Source of the DNA: Actinomycetes bacterium
GTDB lineage: Bacteria > Actinomycetota > Actinomycetes > Mycobacteriales > Mycobacteriaceae
Assembly: GCA_023418505.1 (NCBI GenBank)
Contig: JAEZZR010000001.1
Coordinates: 1 to 64,000 of the forward strand
DNA: 64,000 nucleotides
Reading direction: 5' to 3'
Shown: in pieces, positions 48,832-58,370 of the stretch
How positions within the stretch are numbered: position 1 is the stretch's first letter
Layout of the letters: every line of letters starts with the position of its first letter
Translations under genes and position numbers: made by a program
Notes under the pieces: generated by a model
The model's input: the letters and a program-made list of their open reading frames with translations, nothing else
Told to the model about the DNA's origin: nothing
Database searches by the model: none

Positions 48832-50532
48832 TTAGAGCTGACGGCCAACGTGTGCTTCGGAACGCATGCGTTCGACCATGTGTGGGTAGTGCAACTCGAA
48901 TGCTGGACGCTCCGAGCGGATGCGTGGCATCGAGGTGAAGTTGTGGCGTGGAGGAGGGCAAGAGGTAGCCCACTCCAGGGAGTTGCCGTAACCCCATGGG
49001 TCGTCCACAGTAACCACTTCGCCGTAGCGCCAGGACTTGAAGACGTTCCACACGAATGGAATGACAGACAGACCCAGGATGAAGGCTGCAACCGTCGAAA
49101 TCATGTTCAAGGTGGTGAAGCCGTCGGTCTCTAGGTAGTCAGCGTAACGACGTGGCATACCTTCGTTGCCCAACCAGTGCTGTACCAGGAAGGTTCCGTG
49201 GAAGCCGATGAAGGTCAACCAGAAGTGAATCTTGCCCAGGGTTTCGTCCAGCATGCGGCCGGTCATCTTCGGGAACCAGAAGTATAGGCCTGCGTAGGAA
49301 GCGAATACCAAGGTACCGAACAAGGTGTAGTGGAAGTGTGCCACCACGAAGTAGGTGTCAGAGACGTGGAAATCCAGTGGAGGCGAAGCCAGCATAATAC
49401 CGGTCAAGCCACCGAACAGGAAGGTCACGATGAAGCCCAAGGAGAAGGTCATTGGGGTTTCGAAGGTGATGCGACCCTTCCACATGGTGCCCAACCAGTT
49501 GAAGAACTTCACGCCGGTTGGCACGGAGATCAAGAACGTCATGAACGAGAAGAATGGCAACAACACGCCACCAGTCACGAACATGTGGTGTGCCCACACA
49601 GCCATGGATAGACCTGCGATGGACAGGGTTGCGAAGACCATACCTGCGTAACCGAACAGTGGCTTACGGGAGAACACTGGAACGATTTCGGTGATGATAC
49701 CTACGAATGGCAACAGCAACACGTAGACCTCTGGGTGGCCGAAGAACCAGAACAGGTGCTGCCATAGCATTGCGCCACCGTTAGCTGGATCGTAGATGTG
49801 GCCGCCAAGCTTGCGGTCGTACAAGATGCCCAATGCAGCTGCAGTCAGGATTGGGAAGATCAACAGCACCAAGATCGAGGTGACCAGGATGTTCCAGGTG
49901 AAGATTGGTAGGCGGAACATGGTCAAGCCTGGTGCACGAAGGCACAGCACGGTGGTGATCATGTTGATTGCAGAGGCGATGGTACCAATACCACCAACAC
50001 CTACACCGAGGATCCATAGGTCAGAGCCCACACCTGGGGAGTGGATTGGGTCAGACAAAGGCGAGTACATCGTCCAGCCGAAGTCTGCTGCACCACCAGG
50101 GGTGAGGAAGCCAGACAGCATCAGAATGCCGCCGGCCGTGGTGAGCCAGAATCCGAGTGCGTTTAGACGTGGGAATGCCACGTCAGGGGCACCAACCTGC
50201 AAAGGCAGGATGTAGTTCGAAAAGCCCCACACCATTGGGGTACCGAATAGCAGCAGCATCACTGTGCCGTGCATGGTGAATAGCTGGTTAAATTGCTCGT
50301 TCGACAAGAACTGAAGGCCAGGAGCAAAAAGTTCGGCACGAATCAATAGGGCCATCAAGCCACCCACGAAGAAGAAGGAGTAGCTCATGATCAAGTACAT
50401 GATGCCTAGCTTCTTGTGGTCAGTGGTGGTGAGCATTTCCCATGCCCAGCTGCCCTTGCGCTCGTGACCAAACGGCTCAGGGCGTTCGGCCGTGGTCGTC
50501 TCATGACCTGGCCGCGGAGCGACTGCAGTCAT
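48832..50532 (-). CDS. ctaD: Cytochrome c oxidase (aa3) subunit I
   Basis: Core subunit of the terminal oxidase with haem a, haem a3 and CuB. 566 residues with 12 membrane helices and the conserved histidine motifs (TMHGTVMLL, the WLFGHPEVY-type helix VI WFFGHPEVYVLLLPF, and VAHFHYTLFG near helix X). The start ATG 50532 follows AGGAGG; an extension to 50553 lacks support. C-terminal tail is basic and corynebacterium-like. The promoter lies in the 306-nt gap before nrdF. The CopD–CtaG fusion at 16.7 kb probably supplies copper. Confidence 0.97.
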   Translation of the reverse strand: MTAVAPRPGHETTTAERPEPFGHERKGSWAWEMLTTTDHKKLGIMYLIMSYSFFFVGGLMALLIRAELFAPGLQFLSNEQFNQLFTMHGTVMLLLFGTPMVWGFSNYILPLQVGAPDVAFPRLNALGFWLTTAGGILMLSGFLTPGGAADFGWTMYSPLSDPIHSPGVGSDLWILGVGVGGIGTIASAINMITTVLCLRAPGLTMFRLPIFTWNILVTSILVLLIFPILTAAALGILYDRKLGGHIYDPANGGAMLWQHLFWFFGHPEVYVLLLPFVGIITEIVPVFSRKPLFGYAGMVFATLSIAGLSMAVWAHHMFVTGGVLLPFFSFMTFLISVPTGVKFFNWLGTMWKGRITFETPMTFSLGFIVTFLFGGLTGIMLASPPLDFHVSDTYFVVAHFHYTLFGTLVFASYAGLYFWFPKMTGRMLDETLGKIHFWLTFIGFHGTFLVQHWLGNEGMPRRYADYLETDGFTTLNMISTVAAFILGLSVIPFVWNVFKSWRYGEVVTVDDPWGYGNSLEWATSCPPPRHNFTSMPRIRSERPAFELHYPHMVERMRSEAHVGRQL

Positions 50533-50838
50533 TCTTCCTCCTACTACGCGCAATCTGTGTTGCCACAGATTTCAAAGACAAATGGATCCTTGAAAGTATA
50601 GTTACCTGGTCGAGTGTAACCGGTTCCTGTGAAAAAGTTAAGGCGAACTCTAATGCTGCCTAATTTTCTCAAGTAATACTCTACCTTAAAGAACCCTTAA
50701 GATTTTAAGTGAGCTGCAGTTTTCGCGCAGATATTCCTCCAGGGGCTTTCACCCCTGGCATACCCCCGCACGGCACTGCAGTATGAGTTTTTCTTAGAAG
50801 TCACGGCTCTGGAGACTTAAGCCCTGGAGGATCCAGGC
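50533..50838. other. Intergenic region between ctaD and nrdF
   Basis: 306 nt holding the ctaD promoter region and hairpins after nrdF: CCTGGA-GGA-TCCAGG (50,823–50,837) directly after the nrdF stop and CCAGGGG-CTTTCA-CCCCTGG (50,739–50,758). AT-rich blocks around 50,640–50,710 (TTAAGATTTTAAGTG) are candidate promoter sequence. No small gene is evident. Confidence 0.5.
50739..50758 (-). terminator. Stem-loop downstream of nrdF
   Basis: 7-bp perfect stem CCAGGGG/CCCCTGG with a 6-nt loop, 80 nt after the nrdF stop; T-run is weak (a short AT-rich stretch follows). Confidence 0.45.
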
Positions 50839-51855
50839 CTAGAAGTCCCAGTCTTCGTCTTCGGTGCTTTCAGCCTTACCCATGACATAGGAAGAACCGG
50901 CACCAGAGAAGAAGTCGTGGTTTTCATCAGCGTTAGGGCTCAAGGCAGACAAGATAGCTGGGCTGACGCGGCATTCGTCTGCAGGGAACACACCTTCGTA
51001 GCCCAAGTTATTCAGCGCCTTGTTGGCGTTGTACCGCAAGAAACGCTTGACGTCTTCGGTCCACCCAAGTTCGTCGTACATATCTTCGGTGTACTGGCAC
51101 TCGTTGTCGTAAAGATCCAGGATTAGATCGAAGGCGTAATCCTTCAACTCTTCCTGCTGCTCTGGCGACAGCTTGGCTACACCCCGCTGATACTTATAGC
51201 CGATGTAGTAGCCGTGCACTGCCTCATCGCGAATGATCAGACGAATGATGTCTGCGGTGTTCGTCAGCTTGGCATGGCTAGACCAATACATCGGTAGATA
51301 GAAACCGGAGTAGAACAAGAAGGACTCCAGCATTACCGAAGCAATCTTCTTCTTATGCGGATCGTCGCCTTCGTAGTACTCCAGGATGATCTTGGCTTTG
51401 CGCTGCAGGTGTTCGTTTTCCTCTGCCCAGCGGAAAGCGTTGTTGATCTCTGGGGTAGATGCCAGGGTTTGGAAGATCGAAGAGTAGCTCTTCGCGTGCA
51501 CCGACTCCATGAAGGCAATGTTGGTTAGCACTGCTTCTTCATGTGGTGTCACAGCATCTGGCAATAGTGATACTGCACCTACGGTGCCCTGGATGGTGTC
51601 CAACATGGTCAAGCCCGTGAACACACGCATGGTGGTCTGCTGCTCGAGCTTGTTTAAGGTATCCCAGCTCTTGATGTCGTTAGATAGCGGGACTTTTTCG
51701 GGCAGCCAGAAGTTACCGGTCAACCGATCCCAAACTTCGGAATCCTTTTCATCTGGAATGGTGTTCCAGTCAATTGCAGCTACTGGGCAAGCTTTCGCCT
51801 CTTCGTGCAATTCACGATGAGCCGGTGTTGAGGGTGGACAATCATCGAAACTCAT
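50839..51855 (-). CDS. nrdF: Ribonucleotide reductase class Ib, β subunit
   Basis: Metal-radical subunit of the class Ib enzyme that makes deoxyribonucleotides; with NrdI it loads a dimanganese or di-iron cofactor and tyrosyl radical. 338 residues with the ligand-bearing helices (WDTLNKLEQQTTMRVF, EEAVLTNIAFMESVHAKSYS and RDEAVHGYYIG) and the C-terminal tail GKAESTEDEDWDF that binds NrdE. It follows nrdE after 67 nt, and the gene order nrdHIE–nrdF is the corynebacterial one. Confidence 0.95.
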   Translation of the reverse strand: MSFDDCPPSTPAHRELHEEAKACPVAAIDWNTIPDEKDSEVWDRLTGNFWLPEKVPLSNDIKSWDTLNKLEQQTTMRVFTGLTMLDTIQGTVGAVSLLPDAVTPHEEAVLTNIAFMESVHAKSYSSIFQTLASTPEINNAFRWAEENEHLQRKAKIILEYYEGDDPHKKKIASVMLESFLFYSGFYLPMYWSSHAKLTNTADIIRLIIRDEAVHGYYIGYKYQRGVAKLSPEQQEELKDYAFDLILDLYDNECQYTEDMYDELGWTEDVKRFLRYNANKALNNLGYEGVFPADECRVSPAILSALSPNADENHDFFSGAGSSYVMGKAESTEDEDWDF

Positions 51856-51922
51856 AGAAAAGCTCCTCTGGTAGAGATCTCGGTTGCTATTTGCAGACGG
51901 CTTGTTTGATCAGCTTGTTTGA

Positions 51923-54076
51923 TTACAGCATGCAGGATACGCAGCCTTGCACTTCGGTGCCTTCCAGCGCCACTTGGCGCAGGCGGATGTAGTACAAGGT
52001 CTTGATTCCTTTACGCCAAGCGTAAATCTGTGCCTTATTAATATCGCGCGTGGTTGCGGTGTCTTTAAAGAACAGCGTCAAAGACAAACCTTGGTCCACG
52101 TGCTGGGTGGCAGCTGCGTAGGTATCAATGATCTTCTGGTAGCCGATTTCGTAGGCGTCTTCGAAGTACTCCAGGTTCGAGTTATCCATATGTGGCGCTG
52201 GGTAGTAGACGCGGCCAATCTTGCCTTCTTTGCGGATCTCGATCTTCGAGGCAATCGGATGAATCGACGAAGTGGAGTTATTGATGTACGAAATCGAGCC
52301 CGTTGGCGGCACTGCCTGCAAGTTGCGGTTGTATAGGCCGTGTTCCTGGATGGAAGCCTTTAGCTCGCGCCAGTCGTCTTGCGTTGGCAAATGCACGCTA
52401 GATTCCGCGAAAAGCTGACGTACCTTTTCAGTAGCTGGCTCCCAAGTTTGGTCGATGTACTTATCGAAAAAGCTGCCGTTGGCGTAATCGGAATCTTCGA
52501 AACCACCGAAGGCCACACCGCGTTCACGAGCAATCTGATTCGAGGCACGCAACGCCTGGTACAGCACGGCGTAGAAGTACATGTTGGTGAAATCCACGCC
52601 CTCTTCAGAGCCATAGTGGATCCGCTGGCTGCCCAGGTAACCATGCAGGTTCATCTGGCCAAGACCAATTGCATGCGACTTCTCGTTGCCCTTGCGAATC
52701 GATGGCACCGAATCAATCGAGGTCTGATCAGACACAGCCGTCAAACCACGAATCGCAGTTTCCACGGTCTGCGCAAAATCAGGCGAAGCCATAGCCTGGG
52801 CAATATTCATCGAGCCCAAGTTGCAGGAGATATCTTCGCCAATGTGCGAGTAGCTTAGGTCTGCGTTGTACTCCGATGGCGTGGAAACCTGCAGAATCTC
52901 CGAGCACAAGTTCGAGTGCGTGATGGAGCCTGCAATTGGGTTGGCCTTATTCACCGTGTCTTCGAACATGATGTATGGGTAGCCAGATTCGAACTGCAGT
53001 TCGGCCAGCGTCTGGAAGAAGCTACGCGCATTGATCTTGTCTTTGCGGATTCGGGGATCTTCCACCATATCGTCGTAGTTTTCGGTGACGTTGACATCCG
53101 CAAATGGTCGCCCGTAGACGCGCTCGACGTCGTAAGGGCTGAACAGATACATATCGTCGTTCTTCTTTGCCAGCTCGAAGGTGATATCCGGGATCACCAC
53201 ACCCATGGACAAAGACTTGATACGGATCTTTTCGTCGGCATTCTCGCGCTTAGTATCCAAGAACCGCAGAATATCTGGGTGGTGCGCATGCAAGTACACA
53301 GCACCAGCACCCTGGCGTGCACCAAGCTGGTTTGCATAAGAAAATGCGTCTTCCAGCAGCTTCATCACTGGGATCACGCCAGAAGACTGGTTTTCGATGT
53401 GCTTAATCGGCGCGCCTTGTTCACGCAGGTTCGACAGCAGCAGCGCCACACCACCGCCGCGCTTAGAAAGCTGCAGCGAGGAGTTAATGGCACGGCCAAT
53501 GGATTCCATGTTGTCTTCAATACGTAGCAGGAAGCAGCTCACTGGTTCGCCACGCTGCTGCTTGCCGGAGTTCAAGAAGGTAGGGGTTGCCGGCTGGAAT
53601 CGGCCAGAGATAATTTCATCCACCAGGCGACGGGCTAGCTCTACATCCCCATCGGCCAGGGTTAATGCCACCATCGCTACACGGTCTTCGTAGCGCTCCA
53701 GGTAGCGTTTTCCGTCGAAAGTTTTCAACGTATAAGAGGTGTAGTACTTATACGCACCTAAAAAGGACTGGAAGCGGAACTTATACGAGTACGCCAGCTT
53801 GAATAGCTCTTTGATGTCCTGGAAGTCGTACTTATTAACGATCGTAGGATCGTAGTACTTATTTTCCACCAGGTAGTTGATCTTTTCCTGCAAATTGTGG
53901 AAGAACACCGTGTTCTGGTTTACGTGCTGCAGGAAGTACTGACGTGCAGCTTGACGGTCTTTATCGAATTGGATCTGCCCCTCGTCGTCGTAGAGGTTCA
54001 GCAGTGCGTTTAATGCGTGGTAATCCAACTCGCCGGTATCCATCTGCTCTGGGATGGACTTGCCTACTTCAGTCAA
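51923..54076 (-). CDS. nrdE: Ribonucleotide reductase class Ib, α subunit
   Basis: Catalytic subunit, 717 residues, reducing ribonucleoside diphosphates. The nucleotide-binding N-terminal cone, the active-site strand SNLCSEI (Cys), the radical-site NLGSMNIAQAM and the C-terminal pair VQGCVSCML that shuttles electrons from NrdH are visible. It lacks the large N-terminal ATP-cone of class Ia, which fits class Ib. TTG at 54076 has GGAG 8 nt upstream. nrdI ends 4 nt before, so translation is coupled. Confidence 0.95.
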   Translation of the reverse strand: MTEVGKSIPEQMDTGELDYHALNALLNLYDDEGQIQFDKDRQAARQYFLQHVNQNTVFFHNLQEKINYLVENKYYDPTIVNKYDFQDIKELFKLAYSYKFRFQSFLGAYKYYTSYTLKTFDGKRYLERYEDRVAMVALTLADGDVELARRLVDEIISGRFQPATPTFLNSGKQQRGEPVSCFLLRIEDNMESIGRAINSSLQLSKRGGGVALLLSNLREQGAPIKHIENQSSGVIPVMKLLEDAFSYANQLGARQGAGAVYLHAHHPDILRFLDTKRENADEKIRIKSLSMGVVIPDITFELAKKNDDMYLFSPYDVERVYGRPFADVNVTENYDDMVEDPRIRKDKINARSFFQTLAELQFESGYPYIMFEDTVNKANPIAGSITHSNLCSEILQVSTPSEYNADLSYSHIGEDISCNLGSMNIAQAMASPDFAQTVETAIRGLTAVSDQTSIDSVPSIRKGNEKSHAIGLGQMNLHGYLGSQRIHYGSEEGVDFTNMYFYAVLYQALRASNQIARERGVAFGGFEDSDYANGSFFDKYIDQTWEPATEKVRQLFAESSVHLPTQDDWRELKASIQEHGLYNRNLQAVPPTGSISYINNSTSSIHPIASKIEIRKEGKIGRVYYPAPHMDNSNLEYFEDAYEIGYQKIIDTYAAATQHVDQGLSLTLFFKDTATTRDINKAQIYAWRKGIKTLYYIRLRQVALEGTEVQGCVSCML

Positions 54077-54080
54077 CCTT

Positions 54081-54518
54081 CTAGCTCCTCGTTACATTCT
54101 TTTGTTCTTGTTGCGCGAAGAAGTCACGCAAGCCCTGCGAGACAATTGTGACATCCTCGTCCGTACCCATCAGCTCAAACCGGTAAAGGTAAGGTACTGC
54201 ACATTTTTCGGCGATAACGTCGCCTGCTTTACCGTAGTCCACACCAAAATTCGTGTTTCCACCGGAGATCACTCCCCGGATCAGGCTGCGATTGTGTTCG
54301 TTGTTCAAAAATCGGATCACCTGCGGCGGTACGGGGCGAGTATTGCCCCCAGAGATCGACGCTCCCCCACCGTACGTCGGGCAGACCAGCACATACGGGC
54401 GATCGGCGATCAGCTCTGGATCGCTTTTGCGCATTGGGATCCGCGCGCTTGGCAACCCTAGCTTTGCGACGAACCGGTGAGTGTTTCCCGTAGCTGAAGA
54501 GTAGTAGACCACGTACAT
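54081..54518 (-). CDS. nrdI: Flavodoxin-like maturation protein NrdI
   Basis: 145-residue flavodoxin-like FMN protein that supplies oxidant for assembling the NrdF radical cofactor. The N-terminal phosphate loop YYSSATGNTHRF and the later VCPTYGGGA/GNTNFG motifs are those of the NrdI family. It lies 4 nt before nrdE on the same strand in the nrdHIE order. Confidence 0.95.
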   Translation of the reverse strand: MYVVYYSSATGNTHRFVAKLGLPSARIPMRKSDPELIADRPYVLVCPTYGGGASISGGNTRPVPPQVIRFLNNEHNRSLIRGVISGGNTNFGVDYGKAGDVIAEKCAVPYLYRFELMGTDEDVTIVSQGLRDFFAQQEQKNVTRS

Positions 54519-54674
54519 GGCGAGCGTTTCATCTCCTGAATAACGCCTGGATATAAAAATGACCGCGGTGGTTTTCCCGCCGCTAACTTAGACGGTAACC
54601 GACTCCGCGGATTAATAATGCGGGGTACCCGCAGTATGCAGTTGTTTCAGCTGCCTGCAGCTATTTAAGGCTAT

Positions 54675-54899
54675 TTAAGCCGCCAGCAGCGCCTTGATGC
54701 GGTCTGGGCGGAAGCCGGACCAGGTTTCGTTACCGGTATCCACTACAGGAGCCTGGAGGTGGCCGAGAGCCATGACGTAGTCACGAGCTTCGTCATCCAA
54801 GGTGATATCTACTACGGAGTAGTTAATTCCGGCCTTATCCAAAGCACGGGTGGTGGCTCGGCACTGTACGCATGCTGGCTTGCTGTAGACGGTAACCAT
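54675..54899 (-). CDS. nrdH: Glutaredoxin-like NrdH redoxin
   Basis: Electron donor for class Ib ribonucleotide reductase, 74 residues. Redox motif CVQC (C11–C14), cis-proline in QAPVVD, and the C-terminal WSGFRPDRI, the NrdH hallmark. AGAGGG 8 nt before ATG. The gap to nrdI is 156 nt with AT-rich hairpins, but the order nrdHIE suggests one operon. Confidence 0.96.
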   Translation of the reverse strand: MVTVYSKPACVQCRATTRALDKAGINYSVVDITLDDEARDYVMALGHLQAPVVDTGNETWSGFRPDRIKALLAA

Positions 54900-54963
54900 G
54901 AATAATCCCTCTCAAGTTGGCAACACAGAAAACACTACACATGGGGGCAACGAATGGCTAGAA

Positions 54964-54979
54964 ATACAATATCTAGTAG
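54964..54979 (-). promoter_or_regulatory. Candidate NrdR box upstream of nrdH
   Basis: The minus-strand reading CTACTAGATATTGTAT fits the NrdR-box pattern (ACACWATATNTTGTGT) loosely. It lies 65 nt before nrdH; a related TGTGTAGTGTTTTCTG sits about 38 bp nearer the gene. In relatives NrdR represses nrdHIEF through two such boxes. Confidence 0.4.
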
Positions 54980-55086
54980 TTACATCGCTGATATTCCCAG
55001 GATGACAAGCGTGTAAGCCACTATATGTGGGTCACTTTTAGCGCCGATTACGCGCTACATGCTCACAGGGGTGTAATTCAAAAGCG

Positions 55087-55125
55087 AAAACACCCAAGCT
55101 CCCCGGCGGGATACTTGGGTGTTTT
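55087..55125 (-). terminator. Terminator of rpmJ
   Basis: 12-bp perfect stem AAAACACCCAAG/CTTGGGTGTTTT with a 15-nt loop, 23 nt after the rpmJ stop on the minus strand; the end of the stem supplies TTTT on either strand. Confidence 0.9.
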
Positions 55126-55147
55126 TAAAGCTATGCGGATAAAGAAA

Positions 55148-55270
55148 TTATCCCTGACGAGCCTTGAAACGTGGTTCCTTCTTGTTGATCACGTAAACCT
55201 TGCCACGACGGCGCACAACCTGAGCGCCCGGCTTGTTCTTCAGCGACCGAAGGGACTTGCGGACCTTCAT
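55148..55270 (-). CDS. rpmJ: 50S ribosomal protein L36, cysteine-free paralogue
   Basis: 40 residues: MKVRKSLRSLKNKPGAQVVR and onward to KARQG. It is an L36 protein, but the three Cys and one His that bind zinc in the standard form are absent, so this is the zinc-independent version that replaces the metal-binding L36 when zinc is scarce. AAAGGAG 8 nt upstream supports ATG. It lies between nrdH and a sugar transporter, its usual corynebacterial site; Zur control is expected but no Zur site was identified. Confidence 0.95.
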   Translation of the reverse strand: MKVRKSLRSLKNKPGAQVVRRRGKVYVINKKEPRFKARQG

Positions 55271-55396
55271 TCGGGCGCTCCTTTCTACTCTGCACCGATT
55301 AAGCTGGCACGTAAAATTTCACCTGTGCCAGAACACGAACGGCCATATTACCAAGCCGCCCGCAACTTTGCTAATTCATTTGCTAATTCGACAGCA

Positions 55397-56755
55397 CTAG
55401 TTTGCTTGCTGCTTCATCATGGTACGAACTTCGGTCAACGATCGGCCAGAAGTCTCTGGTACCGCCTTCGCCGTAAACACCAGCGCAATCACACCAGTAA
55501 CCGCAAAGAAGACAAAGGACCACGAGCCACCCCAGGCATCAACCATCGGCAAGAAGGCTTGCGCCACGAACCAGTTAGCTACCCAAAGCGCCAAACCAGC
55601 CGTGCCCATGCCTAGGCCACGCACTTCTTCCGGAATGATTTCGGAGATCAACAACCAGGTGGCTACCGACACCGCAGCTTGCTGGAACAGGATAAATAGG
55701 GTCATTAAGCCTAACGACGCATATTGCCCCACTGTGTGGTTATGAGACAGCCCATACACCGGCGCTAAGGCCAATAGTGATACAGCACAGCCAGTTAAGC
55801 CGATCAGCAACATCCGTCGTCGGCCTACACGGTCGATGATGCTCATGCCTACGGCACACGCAATCACCGACGCCGTACCGATCAGAATCGAGGTGTACAC
55901 AGAGTTTTCTGCGCTCAAGCCCACTTTGTGCATCATCGTCGGCGCGAAATACATAATCGCATTAGCACCCGTAACCTGCTGAGTGACACCGATGGCCATC
56001 GCAATCAGCACGGTGCGGCGAATCCACGGGGTTTTGAGCGCCTGCCGCTCTGCTGCCCGCCGTTCCTTGGTGGTGGATCCTTCGGCGACAACGGCGTTGT
56101 CAAGCTCTGCGTCTTCGCCGTGCATCTTCTTAATTACGCGCAGTGCTGAGGTGCGCTTACCCGTTTTCATCAGGTACGCCGGCGTATCTGGAAGCAGCAA
56201 CATACCGATCAGCAATACAACAGCAGGAACTGCGCCTAGGCCGAGCATCCAGCGCCAAGAACCCGTCGAGGCCAGCGCGGAGTTGGTAAGGAAGGCGGTA
56301 AGCTGACCCACCACAATCATCAACGAATTCAAGCTGACCAGGCGGCCGCGAATGTGTGGTGGCGCCATCTCGGAGATATACATCGGCACCACAATCGACA
56401 CCCCACCGATGCACACACCCAGCAAGGTTCGTGCGGCGCCTAATTCGAAAGCGCTCGACGCAAACGCGCACCAGAAGCTGCCAATAATAAAGCCCAAAGC
56501 GCCCACCAGAATTGTGGCGCGGCGACCAATAGCATCGGCAACTCGGCCACCTACGAAGGCACCAATCGCGGCGCCGACCAGCAGCATCGCGGTAACCGTG
56601 GCTTCTGCCGAGGCCGTTAATTCAAAATCACGCTGAATAAAGAGCAACGCACCGGAGATCACGCCGGTGTCGTAGCCAAAAAGCAAGCCACCTAACGCGG
56701 CGATTGCTGCGACGGCAATCGACCGGCCGGTGGTTTTCTCTGTTGTATTTCCCAC
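55397..56755 (-). CDS. MFS sugar transporter (sugar porter family)
   Basis: 452 residues, 12 membrane helices. Sugar-porter signatures: GGLLFGYDTGVISGALLF in helix 1, GRRATI and DRVGRRRML loops, and PEVRGLGMGTA in the second half. It takes up hexoses or myo-inositol by proton symport (IolT/GalP-like); the sugar is not predictable. GTG start at 56755 lacks a clear ribosome site. Divergent from nadE with 100 bp between them. Confidence 0.9.
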   Translation of the reverse strand: MGNTTEKTTGRSIAVAAIAALGGLLFGYDTGVISGALLFIQRDFELTASAEATVTAMLLVGAAIGAFVGGRVADAIGRRATILVGALGFIIGSFWCAFASSAFELGAARTLLGVCIGGVSIVVPMYISEMAPPHIRGRLVSLNSLMIVVGQLTAFLTNSALASTGSWRWMLGLGAVPAVVLLIGMLLLPDTPAYLMKTGKRTSALRVIKKMHGEDAELDNAVVAEGSTTKERRAAERQALKTPWIRRTVLIAMAIGVTQQVTGANAIMYFAPTMMHKVGLSAENSVYTSILIGTASVIACAVGMSIIDRVGRRRMLLIGLTGCAVSLLALAPVYGLSHNHTVGQYASLGLMTLFILFQQAAVSVATWLLISEIIPEEVRGLGMGTAGLALWVANWFVAQAFLPMVDAWGGSWSFVFFAVTGVIALVFTAKAVPETSGRSLTEVRTMMKQQAN

Positions 56756-56855
56756 CTAGGGGATATTGCCATGACCTGCAGTAAATAACCGCACTAGAAA
56801 CCCAAATTCTGCAACTGAATCGATTAAGTAACCCGCAAAGGTTAGCCTGGAGGCC

Positions 56856-57731
56856 ATGGAACCCAAGCGCGTGCACTCTCCCTTGCAGCATCAGATCCGC
56901 GAAGAACTTCATGTCTCCCCCACTATCGATCCACAGAGTGAGATTCGCCGGCGCGTGTCTTTTCTGCAGAATTATTTAACGTCTACCGGTGCCCGCGGTT
57001 TTGTGTTGGGTATTTCTGGTGGCCAGGATTCTACGTTGGCAGGCAGGCTCTGCCAGTTGGCCGTGGAGGGGTTGCGCCGCCGTGATTATGACGCCACCTT
57101 CGTTGCCGTGCGTTTGCCGTATCAGAACCAAGCCGATGAAAGTGATGCCCAGCAGGCGTTGGATTTCATTGCTGCCGACGAAACAGTAGTAGTCAACATC
57201 GCCGCTGGCACCGACGCGATCGCTAACGACGTGGCGTCAAGCTTGCAGAAAGTGAAATCTGGTGGCACTGCTGATGGTGCGGGCGCTTTGGGTGACTTTA
57301 ATAAAGGCAATGTGAAAGCACGCATGCGGATGATTGCCCAGTACGCCATTGCCGGCGAGTTGGGCATGTTGGTGGTCGGTACAGATCATGCGGCGGAAGC
57401 TGTAACGGGCTTCTATACCAAATTCGGCGATGGTGGCGCAGATCTGATGCCTCTTGCCGGGTTGACCAAGGCGCAAGGCGCAGCTTTGCTGCGTGAGCTG
57501 GGGGCTCCAGATGCCACGTGGCTGAAGGTGCCAACCGCTGACTTAGAAGAAGATCGACCAGCTTTGCCAGATGAAGAAGCCCTTGGTGTTACCTACCAGG
57601 ACATCGATAATTATCTGATTGGGGGCCAGGTTTCCGACACTGCCCGAGATCGAATCGAACACCTCTGGCGAGTAAGTCGCCATAAGCGCGCAATGCCACC
57701 AGGTCCTGCAGATACCTGGTGGCGTAGCTAG
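56856..57731 (+). CDS. nadE: NH3-dependent NAD+ synthetase
   Basis: Final step of NAD synthesis, from nicotinate adenine dinucleotide and ammonia. 291 residues, the short ammonia-dependent type: P-loop GISGGQDSTLAGR (about 51–63), GTDHAAEAVTGFYTKFGDGG and the C-terminal KRAMPPGPADTWWR. No glutaminase domain is fused. GGAGG precedes the ATG by 2–3 nt. Together with pncB it completes nicotinate salvage. Confidence 0.95.
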   Translation: MEPKRVHSPLQHQIREELHVSPTIDPQSEIRRRVSFLQNYLTSTGARGFVLGISGGQDSTLAGRLCQLAVEGLRRRDYDATFVAVRLPYQNQADESDAQQALDFIAADETVVVNIAAGTDAIANDVASSLQKVKSGGTADGAGALGDFNKGNVKARMRMIAQYAIAGELGMLVVGTDHAAEAVTGFYTKFGDGGADLMPLAGLTKAQGAALLRELGAPDATWLKVPTADLEEDRPALPDEEALGVTYQDIDNYLIGGQVSDTARDRIEHLWRVSRHKRAMPPGPADTWWRS

Positions 57732-57768
57732 GTGATAGTTGCGGTCGGGCACCCGCCCGTCTCGTGTC

Positions 57769-58200
57769 CTAGAAGTACCGCTCTGGCTCTTCACCCAGAT
57801 TGAACTTCCGGCCGGAAATATGCTTTGGCTCTACTTTCACGTAGTTGTATTTCCGGGTAGGTAGCCATGGCTTGAGATCAAGCTCGTCAAGCTTGCTGCA
57901 TTCTTCGTTGGAATCGACGGTGTGTGCCGAACCCTTGATAATCACTGACCACGCATGCTGGTGATCATGGTCTACATGGTCTGCTTCGAAAAGTACGTCG
58001 TCGTTAAGCGTCAACGTAAATAGCTTCGATCCTTCGGCGGTACGGAAGTAGATCGCGCCCTCGTGAACGATGTAGTTCAAGGGGAACAGATCCATATCGT
58101 CCTTGCGGCGTACAACCAAGCGGCCGAAGGACTTAGAGCTCAGCAGCTCCAGCGATTCGCTATCGGACAAAGTGGTTACTACTTCATTTTCTTCAGCCAT
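57769..58200 (-). CDS. Pyridoxamine 5'-phosphate oxidase-family (flavin/F420-binding) protein
   Basis: 143 residues forming a split β-barrel: FGRLVVRRKDDMDLFPLNYI and the later HAWSVIIKGSAHTV. Proteins of this type bind FMN or F420 and reduce small compounds, but many have no known role. It is convergent with nadE and divergent from nothing close; a 240-nt gap separates it from the aldehyde dehydrogenase terminator. Confidence 0.8.
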   Translation of the reverse strand: MAEENEVVTTLSDSESLELLSSKSFGRLVVRRKDDMDLFPLNYIVHEGAIYFRTAEGSKLFTLTLNDDVLFEADHVDHDHQHAWSVIIKGSAHTVDSNEECSKLDELDLKPWLPTRKYNYVKVEPKHISGRKFNLGEEPERYF

Positions 58201-58370
58201 GGTTTCAAGTATCCCACTGCTACCCCCAGCTCGCTAGGGTGATTGTCACCATAAACGAATTATGGAGTAACTGGTAGCTACTCTTTCAGTACGAATTAAA
58301 CTTTCAGTACTAATTAAGCCTGACGATCTGACCTAGCTTTCTTCTATGAGCAAAGAAGTAAACAGCAAGA

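Noticed and set aside
56841..56858. DtxR-like site AGGTTAGCCT before nadE
   Set aside because: Only the left half and centre fit the 19-bp consensus; the right half is replaced by the ribosome site.
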